This document shows, in pieces, positions 11,786 to 24,045 of a DNA stretch of 64,000 bases; the first letter of the stretch is position 1; each line of letters opens with the position of its first letter. The notes beneath the pieces were generated by a model. It was not told the DNA's origin. It made no database searches and saw only the letters and a list, made by a program, of their open reading frames with translations. Source of the DNA: Corallium rubrum (Eukaryota > Cnidaria > Anthozoa > Scleralcyonacea > Coralliidae); NCBI GenBank assembly GCA_964035015.1, contig OZ035998.1:22711479-22775478 (forward strand), in the 5' to 3' direction. A program made the position numbers and the translations under genes.

Positions 11786-11868
11786 ATATATTCGCTCTAC
11801 CTACCATGGTATTGAGCGCTTTCTATCCATTTGCCAATCCTGTGACTCATTTGTTACTGTTTATTCTT

Positions 11869-11950
<82 letters not shown>
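11869..11950. repeat. (TA)n microsatellite
   Basis: About forty TA units. Confidence 0.95.
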
Positions 11951-11953
<3 letters not shown>

Positions 11954-12079
11954 ATGTTTCAGAATTACTTTCAGGTTTTCATCTCGCGTGTAATTTTTCG
12001 TGTAAATGGTGTCCACGCATGCCGAGATTAGCACCCTCACCGGGCTCCGGGCCGTCGGCGCTACGCCTGGGCTCGGGGA
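11951..12079 (-). mobile_element. Helitron-like element, 5' end only
   Basis: CGCGTGTAATTTT, GAGATTAGCACCCTCACC and GGGCTCGGGGA match the 5' terminus of the family in reverse orientation, again beside a (TA)n tract. The body is missing. Confidence 0.65.
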
Positions 12080-12587
12080 TTATTGAAAGATATGTACGTG
12101 TGTTGTTAGAAATTTAATATAAAGCGTTTGTCCTACAAAGTACAATTCTACCGCATTCTCGATTTCTGGTACTCTGCACATGCTCATGTACATTTAGAAG
12201 TTCAACGTTTGAATCAGTCGCTCCAACGTTATGCAACGTTATGCGACAGGCCTTGCGGCTCCAAATACAATCGGTCGCACTTAATGCTTGTATTAGGTTC
12301 AGCGCATGAGAAGAGTGACGTTTGAAACGGGCCTAAATTTATGAATTTAATTCAATGCGATGTTACGAACACGCATAATTTTCAGACATTATATCCGTCC
12401 GTGACTATCTTATCATGACGCCAGATGGATACAACGTCTTTTAGACGAATTCAACTCCCCAGACCGTTTTAGACGTTGCACAATCACCGCACTTAATAGA
12501 TTAAATTAAATTCGTCTGAATTAAATGCGACGATTGTGCGACGTATAAACTAGGCCTAAAAGAAACAGGAAGTATGACTGTCCCGTT

Positions 12588-12622
<35 letters not shown>

Positions 12623-12774
12623 TACGAATATTTACACAGGATAGCCTATCAGTACGATATATTATACTGTTATCACTAGGGTCCTGTGTCTAATTAAAAA
12701 ACTATTAATAATAATAAATAAATAAATGTTATACGAATCGTAACAACGCAGTTAAAAATGTTCTAAATAAAACC
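12080..12774. other. Unassigned stretch with MITE-like end and (AAT)n
   Basis: An (AAT)n tract lies at 12587-12621. Near 12520-12560, ATTCGTCTGAATTAAAT and TGTGCGACG..AGGCCTAA resemble the ends of the MITEs at 42.9 and 53.5-53.9 kb. The matching opposite end was not found. Confidence 0.4.
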
Positions 12775-13162
12775 CTATATAGATTCGAGTTTTCTAGCTG
12801 AAAACGGGAGTTCGTTAAAAGTTTTAGCTGCCATAAAATAAAAACGTTTACGACCAAATTCAGTTCTTATCTTTGGTAGTTTCACAGACACGTGGTTATT
12901 TTTTTGTATTATGCACATGCTCCTTTTTCTCAAAGACTTGCTTATAAATGTCACATACATTGTTGTGTAGACAGTCAAATACTAAACAACAGGCTTTTTT
13001 CTTTACTATATTCTCAACTGATGGTATGCGTAGATCTATTCTTGGACAAGACTTAGTTATAGTATTGAAGCTACGTTGCTCAATATTCCGTATCATTTTT
13101 CTTCTCGTTTCGGACCAGCCAAGTGTTATTGAGCTACAATACGTGAAAACAGGCATAATCAT
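12775..13162 (-). pseudogene. LINE reverse transcriptase, C-terminal relic
   Basis: Two overlapping minus-strand frames together give the typical post-RT end of a CR1/L2-type LINE. It runs from MPVFTYCSSITLGWSETRR through SVENIVKKKACCLVFDCLHN, LPKIRTEFGRKRFYFMAAK and FNELP. A frameshift near 12900-12930 joins the frames. The RT core would lie upstream, and a relic of it is at 14323-14805 beyond 1.16 kb of unrelated sequence. Confidence 0.65.
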
Positions 13163-14322
13163 TGTTCTATAGATCCTTTCAGCACAAAGAAAAAAATCTC
13201 TTTCTATAGTTTTATATTATATTCACTGCTACACTCTACAAGACTATCCAAGTCAATAAAATCTAGTTACTCTGATCACGCAAATATGATACGCACGCAG
13301 CGCCGTGTAAACAGAGCGCGGCTTAGCTTTGTTCTTCATCTTGCCTGATTTGTGCTATTGTATTAGCTGCGGTGATTGGCTAAATACCTAAAACAAATTA
13401 TATTACGTTCGTTCATTGGTTTGCCTGATTTCGTTGTCTTTTTTGACTCTTGGTTGGCGGCGTTTAACTTTGTAGTTCTTGCCTGGTCTGCCGACTGATC
13501 TGCTGTCGAGACTGCCGATTCTGCCGAACGTTAACATGAATTATGTATACTAAGATTCAGACTGGGAGAGCTCTTTCAGTTTCGAACACATTTCGAACAT
13601 GACTTTACAAACGTGATAAAACGTGCAGTACTCACTTCAATTAAACAGCAGTGATGATTCAATTGTCCCGATCGGTATAGGTAAGTTTTAACGTTAAGCC
13701 TTTGGTTGTCAGACGCGCAAATTATTATCGATACTGGCTATATAGGGCCAGAAGGTATTACTCTTCAAAGGGTTCAAAGAGCCTTGGCAGTCAGACTCAA
13801 ACGGTTAAGAACCTATCGCGCTAACTAATCCTTTGATTATCAAACGCGTATATTATAATAATAGTCTTATATATAAAGGCGACGTTTATAATAGTATTCT
13901 ATTCTAGCTGAATGACTGTTTGGGTTAGTAAATTTGATAGCGCGCGCGAACCTGAATTAGTTAAATTGAACCATGTGATGTCTGGTAGTGATAGTTCTGC
14001 GTAAATATTGCACAACACGAGAACACACTAGTCTTGTTTGGTTGCCTCGTGTACCTCTTGATGTTTCTCACACGACCAGATCCTAGCCCTCAGTAGCCTG
14101 GAATATCATTCAAAATATCCAAAGTGCTTAATGATTTTGGTAACATGATTTTTTGAGCTTGTGAATGAATGTCTTTACGTGGAGGTTCTGATATGCTATT
14201 CAGGATTTCCGCGTCAGTATTGCGTACAGCTACCTAAGATTTGATTTATTGGATTCCCCCCCCCCCCGTTATTTTCTATAATTTTAAATGTATTTATAGT
14301 CAACATATAGCTAATAAAACGT
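13163..14322. other. Unassigned sequence between two LINE relics
   Basis: No coding potential or known repeat is recognised. A poly-C run sits at 14257-14267. It may be an old insertion that split the LINE. Confidence 0.35.
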
Positions 14323-14805
14323 CTAATTTATCCCTAAATTTATTTGACACCTTCCAGGTTTGATAAAATGCGCTATTAAAACACGATTTAAAAGACTTTG
14401 TTCGATTTCATTAAAATGCTTTGAAGATTTAAATATTACAGTGACATCTGCATAGGTAATAACTTTTGTATGATGAAGAGACTGGTGCACATCATTAAAG
14501 TGGATAAGGAAGGGCAATGGACCAATAATAGATCCTTGTGGTACTACAATGAATATAGGGTTTGGGTTGGATAGAACCCCATTGTAATGAACAATCTGTT
14601 TCCGAAGGAATAAATAATCTGTAAACCATTGCAATTCAGTACCGAGTATTCCATAAGAGGGTAGCTTGCTAATTAAAAGACCTGAATGGCTATTGTATGT
14701 TTTGTTGATCCATTGCATGACATCAAATTCAAATTCAGTTCCCCCGTAGGCTATAGCAACAGTACTTATACGCAGAACAATACCTCTCCGACAGCGTATT
14801 AACAC
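14323..14805 (-). pseudogene. LINE reverse transcriptase core relic
   Basis: The translation holds LLISKLPSYGILG, WFTDYL, VVPQGSIIGPLPFLIHFND and ITYADVTVIF, which are RT motifs of CR1/L2-type LINEs in the right order. The catalytic box expected as YADD reads YADV, so a metal-binding aspartate is lost. The N-terminal 60 codons are not recognisable. Confidence 0.75.
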
Positions 14806-15439
14806 TTTAAAGCCTGGAGCTTTCCGGTTGACGAGTAAAATCGTGGCGTTAGCCAGAGTAAAATAATCTGGCGTTAGCCAGAGTAAGATTATAAAAGTCG
14901 TGTTCAGGTCTCAAAGGGTCAAACCATCAATAAATTTTGCTTTTACCCATGTCACCATAATAAATTTTGCTTTTACCATTTTAATTTTCCCAGATTCGTC
15001 TACCATCCGTCAACTCTCGGCGTCGTTTCGCTCCCGGCCATTAATAGTTGCGTAAAAATTGTCGCGTCAGACTACATGGCTGAATTAAATTAGCCGAGTT
15101 AGCCTCTTATAAGTGGCTGACGGGAACGAATCACTATTTCTTTTTTTAGAAATATTTTCTTGTTGACCATATATTAGGCGTGCTAATATATTATTTACAT
15201 TGTCACTCAAATTTCATTCTGTGATGATTATATTAGTGTTGCATTACATTATTTGTAAAATATCACGAAAAATCGTACAAAAAACAGTCTACTTATAAAT
15301 TAAATAATTTTCTACCTTTTTCAATGTTTCATGATGCGCTTGGCCAAATCTTGTACGGCAAGAATCATGAGTGGACAGCGAGTAAATATCAATATAGATA
15401 TATCGATAATCGATAACACTCAAATCTAAAAACAATGAT

Positions 15440-15440
<1 letters not shown>
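14806..15440. other. Unassigned stretch
   Basis: Short direct repeats are seen (GGCGTTAGCCAGAGTAA twice at 14844-14886, and AATAAATTTTGCTTTTACC twice near 14928-14979). No gene is evident. Confidence 0.35.

Positions 15441-15443
<3 letters not shown>

Positions 15444-15526
<83 letters not shown>
15444..15526. repeat. (TA)n microsatellite
   Basis: Long, nearly perfect TA tract. Confidence 0.95.
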
Positions 15527-15530
<4 letters not shown>

Positions 15531-15567
15531 AATCACTTGGCGTAAAGCCATAATATAGTTTAATCAA

Positions 15568-15648
15568 TTCATTACGTTTCGACAATTTATTAAGTCTTCT
15601 TCTTTTGAAGAAGACTTAATAAATTGTCGAAACGTAATAAATTGATTA
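15568..15648. repeat. Near-perfect palindrome
   Basis: ATTACGTTTCGACAATTTAT..AGTCTTCTTC and its reverse complement flank a 4-base centre. Each arm is about 35-38 bp. Confidence 0.85.
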
Positions 15649-15728
15649 ATATAATATATATATATTTATAATATAATATATAATATAAATATATATAATT
15701 GATTATATATATAATCCTCGATCGATCC

Positions 15729-15732
<4 letters not shown>

Positions 15733-15775
<43 letters not shown>

Positions 15776-15865
15776 ATATACCTACCTACCTACCTACCTA
15801 CCTACCTACCTACCTACCTACCTACCTACCTACCTACCTACCTACCTACCTACCTACCTACCTAT
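15733..15865. repeat. (TA)n followed by (CCTA)n
   Basis: A TA tract of about 45 bp passes into about 22 CCTA units. Confidence 0.95.
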
Positions 15866-16066
15866 TTCTCAAACTCATTAATAATTCATGAGATAATCAA
15901 GCAATCAGAAGCGCTGAATTGCACCACGTGAAGGGACTTGAAATACCAGGGAAGTACTGGGCAGAGGACTTGAAATATTACTTCACACAATCGGTTATTC
16001 ATCCATACACTAATTACTAATGCACTAATTCATTTTGGGAATACACTAAGTGATTTTGAGAAGTCA

Positions 16067-16201
16067 TGTAAAGGCCTCCAATTCGGACTAGACCGGGTTT
16101 TCAAGTACTCGGAATTCATTCCAGTCCGAGGCGAAGCCGAGGACTGGAATGAATTCCGAGTACTTGAAAACCCGGTCTAGTCCTCATTGTCGGCCTTTAC
16201 A
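16067..16201. repeat. Palindromic foldback element
   Basis: TGTAAAGGCC at the left and GGCCTTTACA at the right close a hairpin with arms of about 60 bp (CTAGACCGGGTTTTCAAGTA and complement). The centre is itself a small inverted repeat (GAGGCGAAGCCGAG). Confidence 0.85.
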
Positions 16202-16660
16202 TATTACATAAATACTCCTTAATAATTCATGAAGAAAAAATAAAAGAAATCATGACCGTGGAGGAGTTGTATATTCCAACTTCACCTAGAAATCTGCAAA
16301 CTTTTCCACTCCTTTCATATTTGAATTAGCTTCTGTTCAAGAAATATCTTAACTTCATCCTAGAATTAGTCTTTCTGAGGTTATAGCAAACAACAAAACA
16401 ACAAAAGGCAAAACAAACTTAAGAAATTCATCCATTTCAGACGGTCCACGTCAAAATAATGATGTTTTTTTCATATTTTAAAATACTTCGCAGCAAGAAA
16501 ATTAAAAGTTCTGACATGAATAGCACTTGACAGTACCCTTTGTTTAATATCTTGTTCAGGGCAGTGCGTTTAATATTTAAAAACAAAAGCCACAATTCTA
16601 TAACACTTGTGAGGAGTCCATTTGGCATTATATAATTCTTATTTTACGAGCAATGGTGAG
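16202..16660. other. Unassigned AT-rich spacer
   Basis: No gene or repeat recognised. Confidence 0.3.
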
Positions 16661-16674
16661 AACATTTTAATAAC

Positions 16675-17048
16675 TAATAAACATAAACTAATAAACCAGT
16701 AAACTACTAAACTACTAAACTAATACACTAATAAACTAAAAAACTAATAAACTAATAAACTAATAAACTACTAAACTACTAAACTAATAAACTACTAAAC
16801 TAATAAACTACTAAACTAATAAACTAATAAACTAATAAACTAATAAACTAATAAACTAATAAACTAATAAACTAATAAACTAATAAACTAATAAACTAAT
16901 AAACTAATAAACTAATAAACTAATAAACTAATAAACTAATAAACTAATAAACTAATAAACTAATAAACTAATAAACTAATAAACTAATAAACTAATAAAC
17001 TAATAAACTAATAAACTAATAAACTAATAAACTAATAAACTAATAAAC
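16675..17048. repeat. (ACTAATAA)n octanucleotide satellite
   Basis: About 45 units of AAACTAAT. The first 130 bp are interspersed with ACTACTAA variants; the rest is almost perfect. Confidence 0.95.
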
Positions 17049-17165
17049 ATTAATCCTGACATATTAAGTTCACAATCATTAACTACAGTTGAATGTATTG
17101 TATAACCTTTTTCTATTTTTTTTGTCCCCGTTTTTCTTTTTTATTGTATTTGGTGTGTTTTCGTT

Positions 17166-17455
17166 TTGTTTTGTTCCGTTCTGTTCCGTTCCGTTCCGCT
17201 CCGTTCCGTTCCGTTCCGTTCCGTTCCGTTCCGTTCCGTTCCGTTCCGTTCCGTTCCGTCGTTCCGTTCTGTCGTTCCGTTCCGTTCCGTTCCGTTCCGT
17301 TCCGTTCCGTTCCGTTCCGTTCCGTTCCGTTCCGTTCCGTTTTGTTTTGTTTTGTTTTGTTTTGTTTTGTTTTGTTTTGTTTTGTTTTGTTTTGTTTTGT
17401 TTTGTTTTGTTTTGTTTTGTTTTGTTTTGTTTTGTTTTGTTTTGTTTTGTTTTGT
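17166..17455. repeat. (GTTCC)n switching to (GTTTT)n
   Basis: About 33 GTTCC pentamers, with two interruptions near 17259-17276, change at 17340 to about 23 GTTTT pentamers in the same phase. All long plus-strand frames across this region are products of the repeat. Confidence 0.95.
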
Positions 17456-18283
17456 ACTTGTACTTGTATATGTTTCGTTTTTGTTGTTTTATTTGTTTTT
17501 GTTTTTTTTGTTGTTGTTCTTTTTTTGGGTTTTTTTATTTATTCTTTTTTCTGTTTTACGTTTAATCCTCCTACTCCCATTCTATTATATTTATTTGTCT
17601 ACTTTCCTTGTTTCTCCGTTTTAAAACTAGATTTAAGATTAGATGGTGAGCACCTTTCATGGGACTCAGTCCCTTTCGTGCTTTACCAGATTTTGGCATA
17701 TTATATTTTATTTATACTTCGTTTTTGTGTCACTTCCTATCAGTCATCTTTCAATTTTAATTTTTATATATGCATAATTAGCCTGTCTACTTCTTGTCTG
17801 TACAAATGTATGTATGTAAATATAAATTCATTTATTGCCAAAATAAAGCTGTTAAAACAAAATCGAGAAATGTAAAACCCACTTCGTGAGTACAGGACTT
17901 TTTTGCCCACGGACTTTTACCCGTAGTATCTGCGTACTGAAGTTTTAATAACCTCGTGGTCAAAGATTTTTATCTCCAAAGAATCGTTTTCTAAAGTAAA
18001 TTACTTATTTACTTAATTAAAAATTATTTATACATCATATCTATAGACAACAATATAAATTTAATTAAAAGGTCACAAGAACGCCAAGAGTAATTGAATA
18101 CAGGAGCCCGAGTGTCGCAAGGACGAGAAGGCTAATTTCCCGGGGGCACTTACTTTCAAAATGGCGCCGGGATCGCGAAGCCGACATTTCGAGTCGGACT
18201 TCTGGTTGATCTTATTCTGTGATCGAATTCCCCTCGCTCCAGGTCTTTGAATGATATTATTTTTTTTTGCGTTGCGAGCATTA
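17456..18283. other. Unassigned stretch
   Basis: T-rich sequence follows the pentamer array. A GC-richer part at 18095-18250 contains TTTCAAAATGGCGCCGGGA, which would suit a promoter, but I find no convincing exon. Confidence 0.3.
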
Positions 18284-18514
18284 AGGCCGAGACACACTGG
18301 ACGCGAAACCGTAACGCGACGCGATTTTCCAATTTTTAAAAGCGAATAAAATTACCATAGAAACGAACATTCGGAGGTTTTGTATGGACTAGAATGAACA
18401 AGTTATCCTGTCATTGTTATTTTATCAAGTTTCTCATGTGGGACGAATTTGTTCGCTTCCGAAATTACAAAAATCTCGTCGCGGTACGGTTTCGCGTCCG
18501 GTGTGTCTCGGCCT
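18284..18514. mobile_element. MITE with TTA target duplication
   Basis: The left end AGGCCGAGACACAC(T)GGACGCG and right end CGCGTCC(G)GTGTGTCTCGGCCT are complementary over about 38 bp (one mismatch in the quoted part) and are flanked by TTA on both sides. Its size is 231 bp. The TTA duplication suggests a PIF/Harbinger-type origin. Confidence 0.75.
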
Positions 18515-19070
18515 TTAGTCTCCCAGCCGCGCGATAATGTTTCATCATGGCGGATTTTCATGCAGGAGTGGCGAGTTTTTTCTTCTCCTGACGCCTTTGG
18601 TAGGGTTATTCGAAGTGAATTTGTGTTTGAATGATAAACACGTTCGCAATGCTTTTATACTATAGTAGACCTGGGTTGGTCCGCGATCTCGATAGCCGTA
18701 CGCTGAAAATGTGTAGTACTCCATCAGACTTTTAAGAAAAATCTCGATCAATTTACATGTCAAGTGTTATTAATTACATGGTACTGAAAAATGTTGCTCA
18801 ATGCTGTAAATCAAAGAACAAAGAAAGTTGATAAAGCCAACTTGCAAGTGAAAGGTAAACATGCTGTGTTTTCCATCTTCATCGAAGTTGTCATTTAGCT
18901 GAACTGACTTGTGTCCGTGAATGCTGTATTGAGGTAACTGTATTAATATTTATGGTTTGCTTTATTTTTTCTTTTATTGTTTATTATTGTACTGATGTCT
19001 TGCACTAAAAGTCGATGTTATTAAACAGTTTATACATTGCTGTACTTTCATCAAGTGTGTATTATTATTT
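18515..19070. other. Unassigned stretch
   Basis: GC-moderate at the start (GCCGCGCGATAATG..) and AT-rich later. No exon is supported. Confidence 0.3.
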
Positions 19071-19071
19071 G

Positions 19072-19415
19072 GGTACACCAGTATGGCCACCATTTCACTG
19101 TTTTGGTACACCAGTATGGCCACCATTTCGTTGTTTTGGTACACCAGTATGGCCACCATTTCATTGTTTTGGTACACCAGTATGGCCGATTGGCCACTAT
19201 TTCATTGTTTTGGTGCACCAGTATGGCCACCATTTCAATGTTTTGGTACACCAGTATGGCCACCATTTCATTGTTTTGGTACACCAATATGGCCGATCGG
19301 CCACTATTTCAATGTTTTGGTACACCAGTATCACCACCACTTCATTGTTTTGGTACACCAATATGGCCACCATTTCATTGTTTTGGTACACCAGTAGGCC
19401 ACCATTTCATTGTTA
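19072..19415. repeat. 33-bp minisatellite
   Basis: About ten units of TACACCAGTATGGCCACCAT plus TTCATTGTTTTGG stand in tandem. A few units carry an inserted GGCCGATYGGCCA variant. Two more units with GGCCGCCATTTC are at 43775-43830. All long frames here are repeat products. Confidence 0.95.
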
Positions 19416-19752
19416 GCAACTTCTTATTGTTACTCTAGCTAATGGCACATAATTTTATTCGTCAAGTCAGGAGACCTCCTGGTAATCTTGCCTGGTAAAG
19501 GGTTAATAGTTGCATAATGTTTACGGGAAATGATTGATAAATTTTTCGTGTGCACAGAATTCCCACCTTAATAATTATGTTGAACAAATTCAATTTTTTC
19601 TTGACACCTATCCTAATAGCATTTGTTAGCACACAGGTTAGAATCATGGCGTGCTGGATTATTTGCATAGCAAAATCTTCCCATACCAGCCTGTACCATT
19701 GCCCAGTGCCCACTATTATGTAGCCCGAGTTGACGCCTAGCGGGCGTCTTGT

Positions 19753-20443
19753 TTAAGAATTAGAAATTAAACAATAGTATGCAAGTCTTGCCTAATGCCT
19801 AGCATATTCTAGACAGTATAACTCAAAAATCTAAATTACTTATGAGTCCATGGGAGTGATGGTATACATTAATCAATGAGTCATTGACCTGTCAGTTAAT
19901 GATAGTTAAGTGTTTTGAACTATTTTTCCCTGTGCAAAGGCTTTTTTTTTTGCGAAATATACCTGCCTATGGATTTGCTTAACGAATCACGGTATTAATA
20001 AAATAGACGGTAAACAAATCTTGCAAGTCGGTATGTGTATTTGTTTCTCTCTTTAATATTTTATAGTGACGCCGTATTATTAAATGGTTTACTGTGATGG
20101 GATTTGGTTAAGTTTCGATTGATTTATTGCCGATTAATCCAAATCGGAATTCGTATTTGTAAACCTTCTGGTATATAACTTATACAGGTACATGCAATTT
20201 ATAATATAAAGGCTTCCGTAATCATGGACGCATAAATCTCGTGATATATTAAGTGTGACTTCTCTTTTGAGTAAGTATTTTAATTTGGACATTTGATTTT
20301 ACTGACAGATCAATGACTCATTGACTAATGTGTACCACCACTCCCATGGACGCATAAATAATTTAGATTCTTAAGTTATACGGTCTACAATCTGCTAGGC
20401 ATTAGGCAAGACTTGCATAGTATTGTTTAATTTCTAATCTTAA
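19753..20443. mobile_element. Long-TIR MITE flanked by TTAA
   Basis: 19757-19915 and 20296-20439 are inverted copies (TTAGAAATTAAACAATA, CAAGTCTTGCCTAATGCCTA, CTCCCATGGAC or its complement, AATGAGTCATTGA). Both outer borders are TTAA, which fits piggyBac or Kolobok integration. The interior has no ORF. Confidence 0.7.
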
Positions 20444-20479
20444 ATAACGAAATATAATTTTGTACTTCAAACTGTCCAC

Positions 20480-20800
20480 ATTGGGGAGCACGGATGGCGT
20501 GTGCTGTTTGGGCGCTGCCTCTCACCAATAGTTAAGCCCGGTTAGACGGGGTTAGTACTTGGATGGGTGACCATCTGGGAACAACCCCGTTTTCGAGCTT
20601 GGGACTCATGTGAGTAGAGTTTAGTTGGTCCTCCTGTCCTCCGAGGGTTTTTCGCAGGGTTCTCCGGTTTTTCTCCCTTCGTAAAATCAACACCTAGGGC
20701 TTAGCTGGGATCCGATTAGTGGAGAATAACTTTGTAAGGGACCTAGAGCCCTATTGTTACTTCTCCTGTTGCCGCCAGGTACAAATGTTGATAAAAAAAA
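20480..20800 (+). mobile_element. 5S rRNA-derived SINE (SINE3-like)
   Basis: AGTTAAGCCCGG and GGTTAGTACTTGGATGGGTG then ACC.TCTGGGAA at 20531-20582 reproduce the internal promoter half of 5S rRNA (A box, intermediate element, C box). The 5' part is degenerate. A non-5S body follows (TTTTTCGCAGGGTTCTCCGG) to an A-rich end near 20794-20802. A bare 5S pseudogene would lack this body. Confidence 0.7.
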
Positions 20801-21066
20801 GTTTCTAATATGCTGTACAGTAAATTGTCCATTGGTAGGTGGTACTTTAGCCTGACTCTATCAAACACCACTTTGGCAGTATGTGTGATTTGTCAGATTG
20901 TTTGTTTGCCATCTCACTTGTCATCAAAACTTGCTGCAAGTGATCTTTGCTCTATCATTTTAGAAGACTGTAATCTTTAGTTTAATTTTAATATTTTAAT
21001 AAGGAGGTGTAATGATTCAACGTTGTAAAAAATTTTTGTTTCTACTAGCTAAAATGACATAGATAA
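20801..21066. other. Unassigned spacer
   Basis: No feature recognised. Confidence 0.3.
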
Positions 21067-22225
21067 CTAGAAATACATGAACGCAACAACCCCTCGCCCG
21101 CTTTATATGCATTTTTAACCCCACCCCACCCACCCACCCACCTCCCTCCCCCCTAATTTCTTTTTTTTTTGTTGTATTAATACTGAACACAGATCAGATA
21201 ACATCCAGAAAATTAGTTAGCAAGGTTCATCTGTAGTCGTGTATTGACACACTGAAAGAACATGCAATGTCAATATTAAAAAAAAAACAACGAGATGAAC
21301 CAAATGACAAATTTTCATTCAAAAATATATATAAACAGTGGCCAAGAAAAGACACAAATCACACAATGTCAACGTCCTAGCGTTGAAAGACAATTGTAGA
21401 CAATATATTATTTATGTTAATTATAATTTTCAAGATTTCTTCCGTTTTAACTCAGCTAAACTGTTAAATACGAATCTCCTACCGTTAAACTTTCTTCTGC
21501 TTTTGTGACCACAAACACTGCCAATTCAGTCTAGTCTTTTCGGATTGTTTTTCTCGTTCGCGGTTTCTTACTTTTTCCGTTGTTGACCAAATAAATATGA
21601 CAAGGCATCATTGAGTTCTCTTCATGATCTAAAAAGCCGTTTGTTTCAAAATTTCTTCATCGTTCCCTCTCGAGTTATGTAGAATACACCAGAGCAAAAT
21701 TCTTTACCGGCTTTGAACAGTTTCAGGACACATCCTGCTTCTTTCAGTTACATTTCGGTCTGAATCGTTTTCGGTCTTTATCGTATTAATTTTTAGGCTA
21801 TTTCCAGTGGTTTTAAGTCGTCTTTATTGTTGTCTTTTTCTCGCTGGCACATCTCTTGTTAGCCTTCTTTCTTTGGTCTGTTTTCATAGTAATATTAATG
21901 TACATTTTAGCTGAAACCGTTTTTTCTGGCAAAGATTTCTTTTGTCATGACCGCTGAAAATCTATTTCGTAATCCAACCGAACTTATAAATTATAATTTG
22001 CTGACGTAAATTTAAATAATTTGAATAATTTAACAGGTTAGTTACCAGTGCCCTGCTATCCGAACTGCGAAAGTTGCGGATTTGTTGACATATATATATA
22101 TATATAAACATCTCGCAGAATTTCTTTCCCCCTTGCGTGTAATTTCGCGTGTACTCCACGCGTGTCGAGATTAGCACCCTCACCCGGGCTCCGGGCCTTC
22201 GGCCCTACGCCCGCGGGCTCGGGGA
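21067..22225 (-). mobile_element. Helitron-like element, full length
   Basis: On the minus strand it begins TCCCCGAGCCCGCGGGC, passes a short (TA)n at 22090-22106 and the string GGGCACTGGTAAC, and ends CGAGGGGTTGTTGCGTTCAT..TTTCTAG followed by T. It has no TIRs or target duplication and no coding capacity. The 3' 600 bp match 8005-8600. Confidence 0.65.
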
Positions 22226-22229
22226 ATAT

Positions 22230-22371
22230 ATGTTATTTGCCGGCTGGGAGGTCCGTATAGAGAAATATTACCCGAAGTCTCAAAAATTGCCCGAGGCCGC
22301 AGGCCGAGGGCCGTTTTTGAGACCGAGTGAAATATTTCTCTATACGGACCGACCAAAACGGTAAATAACAT
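22230..22371. repeat. Palindromic foldback element
   Basis: TGTTATTTGCCG and CGGTAAATAACA close arms containing GGTCCGTATAGAGAAATATT and complement. The centre is GAGGCCGCAGGCCGAG. Confidence 0.85.
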
Positions 22372-24045
22372 ATTTTTTTTTTATTATTAATCGTACGATT
22401 TATAATTTACATAATTAGGTAAATTAACAGAATTGAATTGCGTAATCGAGGTGACATTCACGTGATATTCAAAAGTCCAAAGTTTATCGTTCGACAGTAA
22501 ACAACTGCCGACATGCAGTCTGACAGGGAAGCTTGGAACCTCTTTTGTGATAAAAAAAAAGCCAAAACAGTCAAAACTTGAGGATCTAGTTATGAAGGGA
22601 AGTCAGAATGCAGTCCTAAAGTTTAGTTGATAAAGATTCTTCGTCGTTCTTCTTCGCCGCTTGCTCGTTTTTGGCTTTTCGCTTGGAAAGTCGCTTTCAA
22701 TGCTGGGTGACTGCATGGAAATTGAAAGTGGGTTGTTCGAGTTTGAAGACGAAAATGCTTGTAATAAGCCATTTGTAACTTTTGTCAAAGACATGACACG
22801 ATGAGGTTGGCATGTGGAAAATATTTAATTAATATTTTAAGGGTAAAGACTTGTAGCGGTTTTGTTGAGTATAGTTGGACAACAGAAGAATGACAGTAAT
22901 AGTTTCAAAAGGTTTCAGCTTTTCTGTCTTCTCGTGGTATGTTTTTTTATATATATACTTCTATATAGTTTCATTTACTGATTCAAAATACTGTGTTCAC
23001 AAGTTTATGTATGTTTTGCCTACTGTTTTAAACTGTTTTCATACGTCGTTGAGCAATAATACTTTAAAACTTTATAAATCTTGCTCGCTGAAATTTTACT
23101 TTTTCACAGTTTTCTCGCGTTCTTTTAATATTCGCAATTTACACACGAAGTTGTCAAAGCCATTTGGATAATAAAACTCATTTGCATCCCCGTAGCTCTC
23201 TGTTGATTATATTTTTTTCTGTGGCAAGCGAAATATTAATAGTTATGAAAATTGATCAATTTTAAATGACAGAATGTAAAAAAAATAAACCTTTTTTTTG
23301 TTTTTGTTTGGAAATCCGCAGCGGTCCGTATCGGGGTTCGTATCGTGTGATACGGACTGCTCGCTAAGCCAATCAGAGCGCGCGAATCAGATGGATACCG
23401 GACGGCAAAAAAATAAAACTGATCAAGCTTTCGGACTATACGTCCATCCTCAGGGTTAAAATGACCATATGGTAAATTTACATTCATGAAGACTATTAAA
23501 GTACATAGAACCATCTACTGTACCTATTTAAAAACTATGTATAAAAAACAAAAGATCAAGCTGATTAACATGTAAACAAAGGCTATCAAATTAAAATACG
23601 GTAATCATTAAAATCCCATCGACTTATATACAGGAAAAAACCCGAGAGTGAGGTCTTGAATACGCGGTTTTCAACTTAAACATGCGGTTTTTAACTTGTT
23701 TATATGCTCATCAGATCATATTCTTCTGTTTTCAAGAGGTTTTGACGAAATAACCTAGTACGAGGTTATTATTTTACGTAGAGGTCGAGCTTTCAACCGC
23801 ACTAATTGCCTGCATTAATAATGAGGTTTTACCCCCAAATCCCAAATCAATGGAGAACAAGAGAATATGGTCTCATGAGCTTATAAAACTAAAGGTTAAT
23901 AAACGTTCGGTAAGGTTCTTCCACAATCTCGATTAACAATTGCACAATCTGTTTTGACAATCATCCAAGCTTCGTTCCATCTCCGTTGTGACCATCTATT
24001 CCCTTTTAAAATAACTTTCATACTGTCCCAGTCGTTGAGCTTGGA
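22372..24045. other. Unassigned stretch with a hammerhead-like motif
   Basis: No exon is supported. At 23429-23453 on the minus strand, CTGAGGA, a GGAC/GTCC stem and GAAA recall a hammerhead core in a repeat context (see findings). 23640-23880 is ordinary AT-rich sequence. Confidence 0.35.

Noticed and set aside
17089..17875. Long plus-strand frames of Phe/Ser/Val/Arg and Phe/Cys/Leu repeats
   Set aside because: They translate the GTTCC and GTTTT pentamer array and have no start context or homology.
19015..19438. Regularly spaced repeats that could suggest a CRISPR array
   Set aside because: The units are contiguous 33-bp tandem repeats without unique spacers, in a eukaryotic context with no cas genes.
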